32,664 nt of DNA, taken from assembly GCA_000969725.1 (NCBI GenBank), contig JXSR01S007880.1; one strand, given 5' to 3'. The position numbers were made by a program, and so were the translations under genes. Positions 1-25,682 of this stretch are shown one piece after another. Below the pieces are notes generated by a model. That model ran no database searches. It saw only the letters and a program-made list of their open reading frames with translations, and had not been told where the DNA came from. This stretch comes from Ophiothrix spiculata (taxonomy: Eukaryota > Echinodermata > Ophiuroidea > Amphilepidida > Ophiotrichidae). Position 1 is the stretch's first letter. Each line of letters opens with the position of its first letter.

Positions 1-619
1 TGTCACATTTATTGAAGGTATGGGTATGTGCTACATCCAATTCTGAATTTTACATTTTTGTAACAAATTTGTTTGACTCTTTGCAATACCGTACTTAATC
101 ATTTCTTTTCCCATTAGGAGGCACGTCTTCCCTCCCAGCCCCCAATGCCTGTGCCTGCCCTTGAGGTGGTGTTTCACAGATTTTAGTATTGCAATTTCTT
201 TTTTCATTATAGATGGACAGATGAAAGAACCCCAGGATATTTCAGGGCAGATTGTTATTTTTTTAGGGGATGGGGTGGGGGCTGTTGAATTGAACAATTG
301 CATAGTTAAATAAGTAGATTTAACATATGCCTATTAAATAACATGTCTTGCCATATGGCTAGGTTGTTCTGAAAATTGTGTATAGTGTAGGAATTCCTTC
401 AATGAAATTTTAGCAAGATGCAGCTAGCGTCTGGTTTGAATTTAGATGCTACAAAGACGCTGCAAATTTAAAATATTTTCAACTTTAACATCTATGTTAG
501 CTAAGCTAGGGTCTAGCTAACTAGTTCTTGTCAGTATGTCATAGGCATTTAAATGAATTCATATCCACTATGAATTATAAGCTCTCCTGAAATTATCTTC
601 TTCTGTTGTTCTGTTGTAG
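1..619 (+). other. ABCC10: intron of ABCC10 (partial)
   Basis: The sequence upstream of the first visible exon is AT-rich with a short G-rich stretch at 266-281. No exon-like ORF with splice sites is seen. It ends in the acceptor at 618-619. Confidence 0.6.
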
Positions 620-17352
<16,733 letters not shown>

Positions 17353-18352
17353 AATGTTTACAGTTGATTTTACACTCAATACAAGGGTCCACTACACTAA
17401 ATAAACTGGCGCCGCTATGCGGTATTTCTACAATCGGCAAAATTGACTGCCCTCCTAAATGAGGACCTCAAAAAGTGTGGAAGGGCAGTTTGTTTGGTGT
17501 ATATTTTGTTGTAATCATGGAGTTAGGTTTATTTAAAGTTTATTGATGCCATATTTGATCTTCAGAGAGCTTTGGTAAACTTTTAAATCTTTTCCAAGAA
17601 AGGGCATGAGATTTGGGAAATACAGAATGTGGCTGTCAGTAATGGGGCGGTATTACCTTCAACGCACAGTATCTCGAAAAATTTGTCTTGATGGTGTATA
17701 TTTTTCATAATTTTTGTTAAATGAGATCATAATCAATAATAAGAAAAGCCAGTGTTGAAGAAACCAGTTGCTTTATTAATGAGTTCTCGGGTGTTTTTCG
17801 GAAGCCATTTTGTACAGTAAGTCAATGGGGAGCTATTTTGTGGTGTGCCGCCACAAGTGCAAACACATGGAGCATGTGCTCTTTCAATGCTTTGAGCTTC
17901 TCGATATATTGATATCAAAATGCAACTACTTGGTTTAATACAAACGAAGCTGATAATAGCTAAGTTTTCATTGCATTTTAATTTCGTTTCCTACCTCAAT
18001 TCATTCGTGTTTGAAATGTGAATTCTATTTTGTATTCGTTTGTGGTGAAAATATTGGGAAATGTATGCAATCAAAATGGAAACAGGGTTGAAACCACCAA
18101 CAGTTTGAATCTGGAAATTGAATTTTCAGGATTGTTCCATTATTTCTATTTTGTTAGATGTTATTTTTACTGTACATATATATGTTGTGTTTTGAGCAAA
18201 TTATGTATACTGGTCATATTACTTTCTGCTGGACAGTTAGCAATAGTGTTTGTTTTAGTGCAATTTTCTCTAAAATCAGAGAGTGAACCTTGTATCTATA
18301 TATTGATGAAATAACAAAAACAATATCTTGGAGCATAGGTATGTTAAATAAA
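17353..18352 (+). other. ABCC10: probable ABCC10 3' UTR with two polyA signals
   Basis: About 1 kb of non-coding AT-rich sequence follows the stop. AATAAA occurs at 17400-17405, only 48 bases after the stop, and again at 18347-18352. The distal signal is followed by a T/GT-rich stretch from about 18386, which is the more typical arrangement. Transcript data are needed to tell which is used. Confidence 0.5.
18347..18352 (+). terminator. candidate distal polyadenylation signal AATAAA
   Basis: A canonical hexamer with U/GU-rich sequence about 35-60 bases downstream (18386 onward). It lies 1 kb past the ABCC10 stop with no competing gene on this strand. Confidence 0.45.
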
Positions 18353-18870
18353 CATTTGCTGTTTTAGCTTTTAAGTTTAAAAATTTTTTGTTTGTGAATG
18401 CATTCTTTGTATAGTCCATTGTACTCTAGGTTTACATCAATGTCAAATATGGATTTTTTTATCTGAGATGAATTAATTAAGACCATTTGCAAACCACAGG
18501 TTTTTGCCTGGTGGAAGTTTATAAAGGAATTCGTTTGCAAAAGATATCATCTGAAAATGGAACTCGGGACTTGGTTCGACCATCCCCCTATGCTTTTGCA
18601 ATGCATTTAGTTAGCTTAATTCCCTCATGTATGCAAAACAATAATTTATTAACATGATGAAGTAGGCAAAAATTTCAAAGGGAACATGCTATTCCAATAT
18701 ATCGTTTGTGAAAAAGAATCGCAGCCATCATGTTTTCAATCCCAAATAGCGGCTACGTTTAGATATAAAGTGGTCGTCTAATGCAATTTTTGGAAAATGA
18801 AAATCGGTCAAGGGCTTACGTAATTATGACGTCACAAAGTAATTCCGAAACGAAAATGACAATTTTTCTA
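18353..18870. other. intergenic, no gene recognised
   Basis: AT-rich. A lone palindromic TGACGTCA (18827-18834), the CRE consensus, is present, but there is no adjacent gene start to give it meaning. Confidence 0.4.
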
Positions 18871-19072
18871 CCGTTGATTTTGACATTTCTTAGGTAATAA
18901 ATCATCCAATATTTAGTCCACCACCCACTGGTACCATTGTTCATGCCTTGAAGGACAGGATTATGCCTTGAGGGTATCATTGTGTCCTTCACAACCCTCA
19001 AAGTAGACCACATAGTAGTGGGTGGGCTAAATATTGGATGATTTATTACCATTGAAATGTCAAAATCAGTGG
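18871..19072. mobile_element. 202-base inverted-repeat element
   Basis: GGTAATAAATCATCCAATAT (18893 onward) has its exact reverse complement at about 19030-19049. Pairing extends out to TTGATTTTGACATTTC and inward to CCACCCACT, so each arm is about 60 bases. The centre holds CCTTGAAGGACA and TGTCCTTCA. MITE-like, target duplication not recognised. Confidence 0.75.
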
Positions 19073-19117
19073 TACAAAAGTTTAAGGCAAGGAACATGTA
19101 ATGTCTTGGCAACAAAT

Positions 19118-19942
19118 TGTTGTAAAAGTTCTTAATGTCGGAGTTTAACGGGATGTTTTGCTAACAAAAAAAGGAAATGTTAATTATACCATCTTGTAAG
19201 TTTCAGCAAGTCCATATCATGCAGGTTCTTTTCAAAATGGCGACTTAATTTGGAAGTGGCAATCCCCTTCCCTCAGACTTTGACGGCCTTCCATACCCAT
19301 CTTAGGTGGTACTCTATTTTTTGATCAAAATGACCGCAAACGATATAAAAGTGCTATTATGTAAACTTTGTTTCGCATTTTTATGCAACCGGCGATAAAC
19401 TGTTCTGTGGTCAACGGTTTATCCCAAAATAACCGAGGCTTTGGAAGACGAGGGTTAAATAAGGTAACTAATGGCAGTCGATTTTGAGAAGCACCCTGTA
19501 GACAGAAATTTGTAAAATCGAATAATTCATCAGCAGGTACCTTTACAGCTAGCTTTTCAAAAAATCGTTATAAAAGTTCTAAATGTCCGATTTTCGTCGT
19601 TTTTTTTGCTAATAAATGAAGGAATCAACAATTCTAACATGTTCTGTAAGTTTCAAGTCAATAGCATGCAGATATTTTTAATAATGGCGATTTAAAATTT
19701 TCCGAGGTGGCAACCACCCCCCCCCCCCCCCCCCCCCTACCCGCCGACTTTGACGGCCTACCATTACTCCACCTAAGGTGGTACCCCCAATTTTTTTCAT
19801 CAAAATGACTGCAAAGGATGTAAAAACAATTACCCAAATCCCCGGGGTCGCTTTGTTTTGCGTTTTGGTGCAATCAGCGATCATCCGTTAGGGGTAACCA
19901 CCACCACCACCCTTAGGATGACGAGGGTTAATAGGTAATCTA
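19118..19942. repeat. diverged tandem duplication of a 0.35-0.38 kb unit
   Basis: Units about 19118-19470 and 19566-19942 share in order: TAAAAGTTCTnAATGTC, TGCTAA, TGTAAGTTTCA, AATGGCGA, GACTTTGACGGCCT, AGGTGGTAC, ATCAAAATGAC, GCAATCAGCGAT (GCAACCGGCGAT), and GACGAGGGTTAA. Non-coding; identity looks well below that of a recent copy. Confidence 0.85.
19717..19737. repeat. C21 homopolymer
   Basis: Twenty-one consecutive C inside unit 2 of the tandem duplication; unit 1 has only CCCC at the matching place. The glycine-run ORFs on the minus strand here are artefacts of it. Confidence 0.9.
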
Positions 19943-20035
19943 GAGCAGATGTTATCATGGTTATGTTTTGTCAAATATTGGGATGAAAAGTTTTCTGGTC
20001 CAATTTGTAAGTTCCCCTTGAATGCTTGAACACTG

Positions 20036-20205
20036 TTAAAAAAATGTTGCTGTTTAAAGTGTTGTTGTTTAAAGTTTTAAACAACATTATTCAGTTTGTC
20101 ATTAAATTTTTTATTAAAGCGTATTGTCTTAATCAATGTTGTTTAAAGCAATACTATAAAATGTTGATCAAAAATGGTTTATATTAAAAACAACATAAAG
20201 TGAAG
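20036..20205. repeat. GTTGTTTAAA-rich palindromic stretch
   Basis: TTGTTTAAAGTTTTAAACAA (about 20068) is a perfect short hairpin, and GTTTAAAG/ACAACAT variants recur on both sides. Probably a degraded repeat element. Confidence 0.5.
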
Positions 20206-20512
20206 GGACGTGACTATCTAAAAAGGTTTTCAAGTGTATTTTGTTCAAAAATTTGTTTTGCGACCGAAAAATAGATAAAAAGCACATGCATGCTTTCCAA
20301 TACTGATACATGGGGAATTAAATTCGGGATCCCGAAATTAATTCAACAAATGGCCATATAAAGGAAAATATAAGCATATTTGAGCTTAATCGTTTGGAGG
20401 GTATTAATATTTACCAATAACAAACACAATAAGCTAAACAAATCAAAAGCCATGGATGACAGGGGGCGCTTCATTTTTACCTCTGCCTTTTTCTTCGTGT
20501 TTCTACCGACAG

Positions 20513-20695
20513 GTTACCTGTATGACAAAACCAGCTCATATCAGATTCCGCTGATATTGTGTGGCAGTGTATATAGTGATATCAATGAGTTGCATCTTGT
20601 TGGCTAATCCAATTTGGCAACGTTGGCAATCCAAACTTGACAATCACAAACGTAGAGAGTATATTAAAGAGGCTAGGACGGAAGATAATGTTTGA
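20513..20695 (+). pseudogene. orphan SLC16 last exon, frameshifted
   Basis: A pyrimidine tract and AG end at 20512, and translation from phase 1 gives GYLYDKTSSYQIPLILCG. That is the same opening and the same intron phase as the last exon of the intact SLC16 gene. The frame then drifts. Near 20565-20575 a shift of one base restores a hydrophobic helix (VISMSCILLANPIW) and a basic tail ending at TGA 20693-20695, whereas the unshifted frame stops at 20605-20607. No other SLC16 exon is visible on the plus strand between 17353 and 20512. I read it as a relic of a duplicated MCT gene. A sequencing or assembly indel in a gene whose other exons lie further off is the alternative. Confidence 0.65.
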
Positions 20696-21024
20696 CAAGA
20701 TACCTCACATTCGTCTGAAAATTGCCAAAGAGTGACTCGAAAGGACCAACAAACGAAACGACTGAAGTGCCTTATAAGGTCGATTACAAAATGCGTATAG
20801 CTTCATCATATGTCAGGAGATATGTCGGTGTCACTTTGATTTGATCAATTTGATTACAATGGATCATTTATAAAGAGCAAAGGGACGAAAAGAAAGAGTC
20901 CAATTATAACATAAAAGAGTCAAAGATCATTTGCGTAGATATAGCTATCTGGAAATCCAACACAGATCAAATATCGGACCTTTGCATCAGTCAACTGTCC
21001 AATCTGCTGTCATCTAGACTGTAA

Positions 21025-21284
21025 GGTCCGTATGCACAAAAGAGGTTTAAGACTTAGACCGGGTTTAAAGTTAGACCGGGTCTAAGTCAAAATTACCACT
21101 GCCATAAAAGAACCTTTTGAAGCATTTTTGAAATGCAAACGCTTTAAAATATGGAGATTCAACTGAAAATTTTACAGATAACACAAAATATGACAATATT
21201 GGTTGGAGGAAATACATTTAGCCGTGATACAAAATTTGACTTAAACCAGGTCTAACTCTTAAACCTCTTTTGTGCATACGGACC
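21025..21284. mobile_element. 260-base Harbinger-like MITE
   Basis: GGTCCGTATGCACAAAAGAG begins a terminal inverted repeat that is perfect for 28 bases and continues to about 44 with two mismatches. TAA at 21022-21024 and 21285-21287 is the target duplication. TTAGACC repeats lie just inside the left arm. Shares the terminal GGTCCGTAT with the element at 5284-5451. Confidence 0.9.
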
Positions 21285-21358
21285 TAAGACTTTTAAGCTC
21301 AAGTTTAGGCATTTTGGTAGCCAATTTGACGACAATCAAACTCGAATGATAACCCCAT

Positions 21359-21630
21359 CAAATAAATAAATAAATATGACATATTTATAGAGGATAGCCT
21401 CATCAGTGTCTAGCACTGCTTTCCATAAGGATCCTCTGTTAGATGGTCAGATTTATTTGCCAGTTTTAGAGCAGGAGGAAACCCGAGGGCCCGGAGGAAA
21501 ACCTGAGGAAGCAACAGTTTGGACTGGCAACTACTTACACATACAGCACCTTGACCGGAGTTCGAACCCGTGAGTCCTGGGCTCATTGGTGCAAGGCAAG
21601 GGAAGTACCGCTGCGCCACCTGCTTCCCCA
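21359..21630 (-). mobile_element. tRNA-derived SINE, copy 2
   Basis: On the minus strand from 21630 it reads A box GTGGCGCAGCGG (about 21619-21608) and B box GGGTTCGAACTCC (about 21569-21557). The middle block AATGAGCCCAGGACT and the 3' tail GGCTATCCTCTATAAATATG end in a TTTA repeat. Same family as 10553-10818, in opposite orientation, with a better preserved RNA polymerase III promoter. Confidence 0.9.
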
Positions 21631-21639
21631 AAATGGTTT

Positions 21640-22264
21640 ATTTGTTTAAAAAAGTATCGTATTTGGTAAATACCTGAATACTGTGGTTAATGTTGCCCTG
21701 ATAAACTGCACTCAAAGTCTCAATATCAATATACGCCAATTTAATCATTTATTGAAAAATTTGTAAATGTTTTGTTGTTGTTTTAGTTTACGTATTGTTC
21801 ATGAATACTTAGGGTCAGGCTGATAATTTAATCTGCAAACCTTTACTAATGGTATACAGGTCAATAATTTTAGTTTTTTTTTTGTTTTGTTCTGTTTTTT
21901 ACTCAGCTGGGGAATGCGGACTTGCGATATTTTTTCATAACTTTTGTCAACAAATTGTCACGTCACGCTTCGATAATTTCACTCGAAGTGTCTTTGTTTT
22001 ACTGAAACATAATTTTTACAGGGCATCTAAATCGATTCCGGTATACTATAACTGGTATTTATGTTTATCCGAAAATTCTGAATACCAACCTTCTGAAAAA
22101 ATGTGAATGTCAGAGTATATACAAACCGTTGGAATATAAACCTGGCGAAGTTATAACTTTACCGATATATTTCGGAGAAAAAATGGTTGATTTAGAAGTG
22201 AAGAAATAAAGACAAAAAAGTTAAAAACAAAAGCGATCGGAGTAGGAACTGTGCCCATACATTG
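21640..22264. other. intergenic, no gene recognised
   Basis: AT-rich with an ORF at 21849-22106 that shows no family motif and no splice or promoter support. Nothing else stands out. Confidence 0.4.
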
Positions 22265-22513
22265 GCAATTTGGCATATTCATCATGCTTCTTTCCCCTCA
22301 CCCAATGACCCTCCCCCTTTAAAAGTCCATCCTGATAACCCTCTTTTTTATGGTGTTCCTTACACATTGTCCTCATTTAGAAAACCTACACTATCATCAA
22401 TTTTTTACAACGACTAGCTCCGAATGAACCAGTTTTATCGTCCTCTACACCAAATGTCACTATTTTACAACGCATTTGTCACCTATTGCCCCAACATCTT
22501 GTAAGCAGATAGG

Positions 22514-22897
22514 CATAGGCGGCGGACCCGGGGGGACAGGGGGGACACGTCCCCCCTAAATTTCACGAGGGGGGGGACGGACCCCCTCAAAAAATAAAGA
22601 AGAAAGAAAGAAAAGGAAAGGAAATTGACATTTTCCCTTTGTTTTGATTATATAAACGTTAAAAATCAAAAAAAATTGCGCGCTTCGCGCGAATTTTCAG
22701 ATATTTTTGTCAAAAAATTTGCCATTTTGGCGCAAATTTCAAGATTTTTTATATCATTTTTAGCTGAAATTAGCAGATTTGACAGATTTTTTTGCGCGCG
22801 CTACGCGTGCATTACCAACAAATCTAAATTTTCCTCCGACCCTTTTTGCTCAAAAAAAAGCCGCCCCCCCTAAAATTTTTACCTTCCGCCGCCACTG
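22514..22897. mobile_element. 384-base hAT-like element, CAnnGGCGGCGG termini
   Basis: Ends CATAGGCGGCGGA and the reverse complement CAGTGGCGGCGGA. Flanks CAGATAGG (22506-22513) and CCGATAGG (22898-22905) are an 8-base target duplication with one mismatch, the hAT size. The interior holds GC palindromes GCGCGCTTCGCGCG (about 22678) and GCGCGCTACGCGTGC (about 22796) and C/G runs. No transposase. Confidence 0.8.
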
Positions 22898-22913
22898 CCG
22901 ATAGGAGCAGATA

Positions 22914-23247
22914 CCCGGGGGGCTACTTAGTACAAAAGGGGTTATGGGGACGTGCCGCAAATTCGGGTAGCAAAATCAGGCTTTCTGGTATTCCAATCGG
23001 TCCTTTTTCTTCGCAAAATGAGGTATTTTGATGGGTTTTCTTTTCAAAATTTTCGGAAATTTGCGTCAAATGCCGCAAATTTGGACATTCTTTCTCAAAA
23101 TGTTAGAAAGTTTTGCCAAATTGGAGCAAATTTGGACAGAAAAAATCTCAAATTTGGCTCAAAATTTAGAAGATTTGGTATATGGATGGGTGGCTTTCCA
23201 AATTTTCCAGAGGCACGTCCCTACCCAAACCATATAGCCCCCCTGGG
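22914..23247. mobile_element. 334-base element, CCCGGGGGGCTA termini, perfect 8-base duplication
   Basis: Ends CCCGGGGGGCTA and TAGCCCCCCTGGG, with inverted-repeat pairing extended to GGGGACGTGCC / GGCACGTCCC. AGCAGATA at 22906-22913 and 23248-23255 is a perfect 8-base target duplication. The interior is rich in CAAATTT-type words; short ORFs there are not meaningful. Confidence 0.85.
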
Positions 23248-23502
23248 AGCAGATACATCACTTTAGTGCCCCTCGGGAAACTGCGGAATGCAGAATGACC
23301 ATTAATAATTATTACGATAAAATTGGTACAACACAGGAAAAGCTTGCCTTTGTCTAATTAAAAAGTAAAACGTGATACAGTAGAGTATTAACTTTATATA
23401 CTGGGCAAGGGTAAATTATGTTAGCGTAACAAATAATTTAACAAAAATTAAGCACTATTAATTATGGAATCAAAAAGATTTGGAAAATATAATAATAATT
23501 CT

Positions 23503-23548
23503 TTTATTATTATTATTATTATTATCATTATTATTATTATTTATTATT
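23503..23548. repeat. ATT trinucleotide microsatellite
   Basis: About 14 near-uninterrupted ATT/TTA units with a single C interruption. Confidence 0.9.
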
Positions 23549-23549
23549 A

Positions 23550-25038
23550 CATGTTTCAAAACATATTGCATTGTTTTAGAAAATATATATGTTCATACTT
23601 GTCATGCTTGTTGAAAATGTATGTTTTCTGTAACCATTTGTTTAAATAAATTATCTGTTTCACATTTTGAAAATATTTGTCTCTTTTCTAAACACTACAT
23701 TTTTAGAAATGTATGCGACGAGTTAAATCAAAAGGTACAGGTTGTCGGCCCGGTTGTCGGTCGTGCAAATTTGGAGATCATGCAAATTAAACTTGCAAAT
23801 TATAAAGAAAATAATAAGAAAATTATTGTCACTATTCATCAAAACTTCAAAACCCAATTTCTACAAGCACGTTAAACATTAATAAGTTTTATATGCAAAT
23901 TGAAGCATTTAGGAAGCATCTTCACATCTGACAGTTTAATACTAATTTAGCAAATTTATGTTTAGGGTATGATTTTAGTCGATGGAACTCTCGGTACTTA
24001 TACAAGGCGCATGTGAAAATCCATGTTCAACGTTCGAGCATTATAGCCACCTCTGATACAAGTGCAGCCCCATTTGAAATGATAACATAAGACGGTGTAA
24101 TGAAATACAGCGTTCGTGTTACTGAGTGTCCCAACTCCTAATGGAGAGTTTGCGATTTCCAGAACGCGAACGAGAACGAAAACGTGAGTTCTATTGAAAT
24201 TCAGCCAACCATTACCTGCTTGAACAGTACAGCACACCGAGTATTGCAGAATTTCACGTACACTTGTTCACGTGAATACTAATCACTTAATCGATATCCC
24301 CTATTGTTTTAAATAAAAGCTATATCAAAATCAGATGAACACATGCAAGAATAATGTACAGACATACATATCCAGCACTTACCGAGGTTTTATTGCGTTT
24401 GGTTGTAAAGATTATGGGTTGCAAACTTCACACTTACACACCCGTAAGTGGGGATTTTCTGATTTTGCATTGACTTCTGTGTCAAAGTTTTAAGTTCTAC
24501 ACATCTGCTTGCGAAAGCCAATACCCTGAACGGAAACGATCAATAATACGTGAATAGCAGCATCACATGTTGAAATTACCGTTTGAAGTGAGTCTTTTTA
24601 CGTGGCTATTCGTTCAATACGTACGTGAGTTCTATTGAAAATTAGCCAACCATTCATAAATATCCTAAGGATGCATATCATTTCTTTAGCTTAAGAATTA
24701 ACGCCCTCGATCAGAAATATCTTATTTCATGACCATTATGAGAGGGGGCGACATCATGAAACATTCACAATAGGCAATCGTTGCATGAATAGAAAATTCT
24801 TTGCTGAGAGGGCGACATAATGAAATATACAAAGGCAATCTATGGTATTGCGCGTAGGCGTGAACCGTTACGTAAACGTGAGTTAAAAGTGCTCACGTTT
24901 CTGTATCCCGTCCCGTGTAACGTGGTTATCGCAATCTCTCTAGTCAGTTGTGTAGAATGTACTTGTACATATGCGATCAATAAATCATCGATTGCGTCTA
25001 AATATCATATTTATTCTCAAGCAGGAAATATCCTTTTA
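23550..25038. repeat. intergenic with short direct repeats
   Basis: No gene recognised. CGTGAGTTCTATTGAAA followed by AGCCAACCATT occurs at about 24184 and 24624. GAGAGGG(GG)CGACAT-ATGAAA occurs at about 24740 and 24805. AACGTGAG/CTCACGTT lie at about 24876-24898. They look like pieces of one degraded repeat family. Confidence 0.5.
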
Positions 25039-25236
25039 CAGTAGAACCTCGTTAACACAAAATCACTTTTATGAAAAAAGTTTTCATTTTTATTTATCGG
25101 TTTCTGAGATATGACCAAAAACAAAAGTGATGCATTTTAATTGGGACACCCTGTACATACAAGGGACCAAAATCCAATTTTGTGTTGTTTATCAGGGTTT
25201 TGTGCTAACAGATTTCGTGTTAACGAGGTTCCACTG
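25039..25236. mobile_element. 198-base pogo/Tigger-like MITE
   Basis: CAGTAGAACCTCGTTAACAC at 25039 and GTGTTAACGAGGTTCCACTG ending at 25236 are inverted repeats with one mismatch in 20. TA flanks both ends (25037-25038, 25237-25238). The CAGTnGAACCTCG start is typical of pogo-group elements. Confidence 0.85.
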
Positions 25237-25470
25237 TACTACCAACGTTTCACAACAACATCATAGTTACAAATTATTCGTTGCGATACATAATTTCCAC
25301 ACTACACGTATATTACTCTTCACCTTTTCATAAACTGTCGGTTGCTACCCCTATGTCACATGCAAACTTACATATCGATATACAGACAGACAACACTCCT
25401 TTCTGTTCGCGAGGTATTAGTGGTAAATAAAATAGCACCGTACTAGCTGATCAGATTGACATCAAAATCC

Positions 25471-25682
25471 TCATACCGATGTTGCTGTAGCATTTGTTAA
25501 GTTATCTTGGTAGACATGATCAGTCTCAAGACTTTGAAGCTGTTCTCTTTTGCGCCTGTCTAATTTATTTTGCAGACGTCCATGCAATGGATCTGATAGT
25601 ATGTTAACACCTAAACACGAAACACAAACACCACAGAGAGATAATGAAAGTTGGTAGCTGTTGGAGATATCGTATAAGTAAC
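25471..25682 (-). CDS. SLC16-like last coding exon
   Basis: Acceptor tttactttcacag, phase 1, stop TGA at 25473-25471. It encodes GYLYDISNSYQLSLSLCG, the final helix, and a basic then Thr/Ala-rich cytoplasmic tail of about 35 residues. The terminator signal is not clear; TTTATT hexamers (AATAAA on this strand) lie at 25089-25094 and 25010-25015. Confidence 0.92.

Larger units (their letters stand above)
22265..23285 (-). repeat. GGGGTCATTnGGTG repeat, copy B, split by two insertions
   Basis: The reverse complement of 22265-22505 contains GGGGCAATAGGTGA, CATTTGGTGTAGAGG and GGGTCATTGGGTGAGGGG, parallel to copy A (985-1345). The match resumes after the two inserted elements at 23256 (ACATCACTTT, equal to AAAGTGATGT at 1016-1025 in copy A). 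Confidence 0.8.

Noticed and set aside
18827..18834. CRE palindrome TGACGTCA as a promoter element
   Set aside because: It lies in a repeat-rich intergenic stretch with no transcription start nearby on either strand.
19658..19884. Two overlapping minus-strand ORFs with glycine runs
   Set aside because: The glycines come from the C21 homopolymer. There is no start context, domain or splice support.
24820..25044. 74-residue plus-strand ORF as a small gene
   Set aside because: It overlaps short direct repeats and the left end of the pogo-like element, and shows no recognisable domain.
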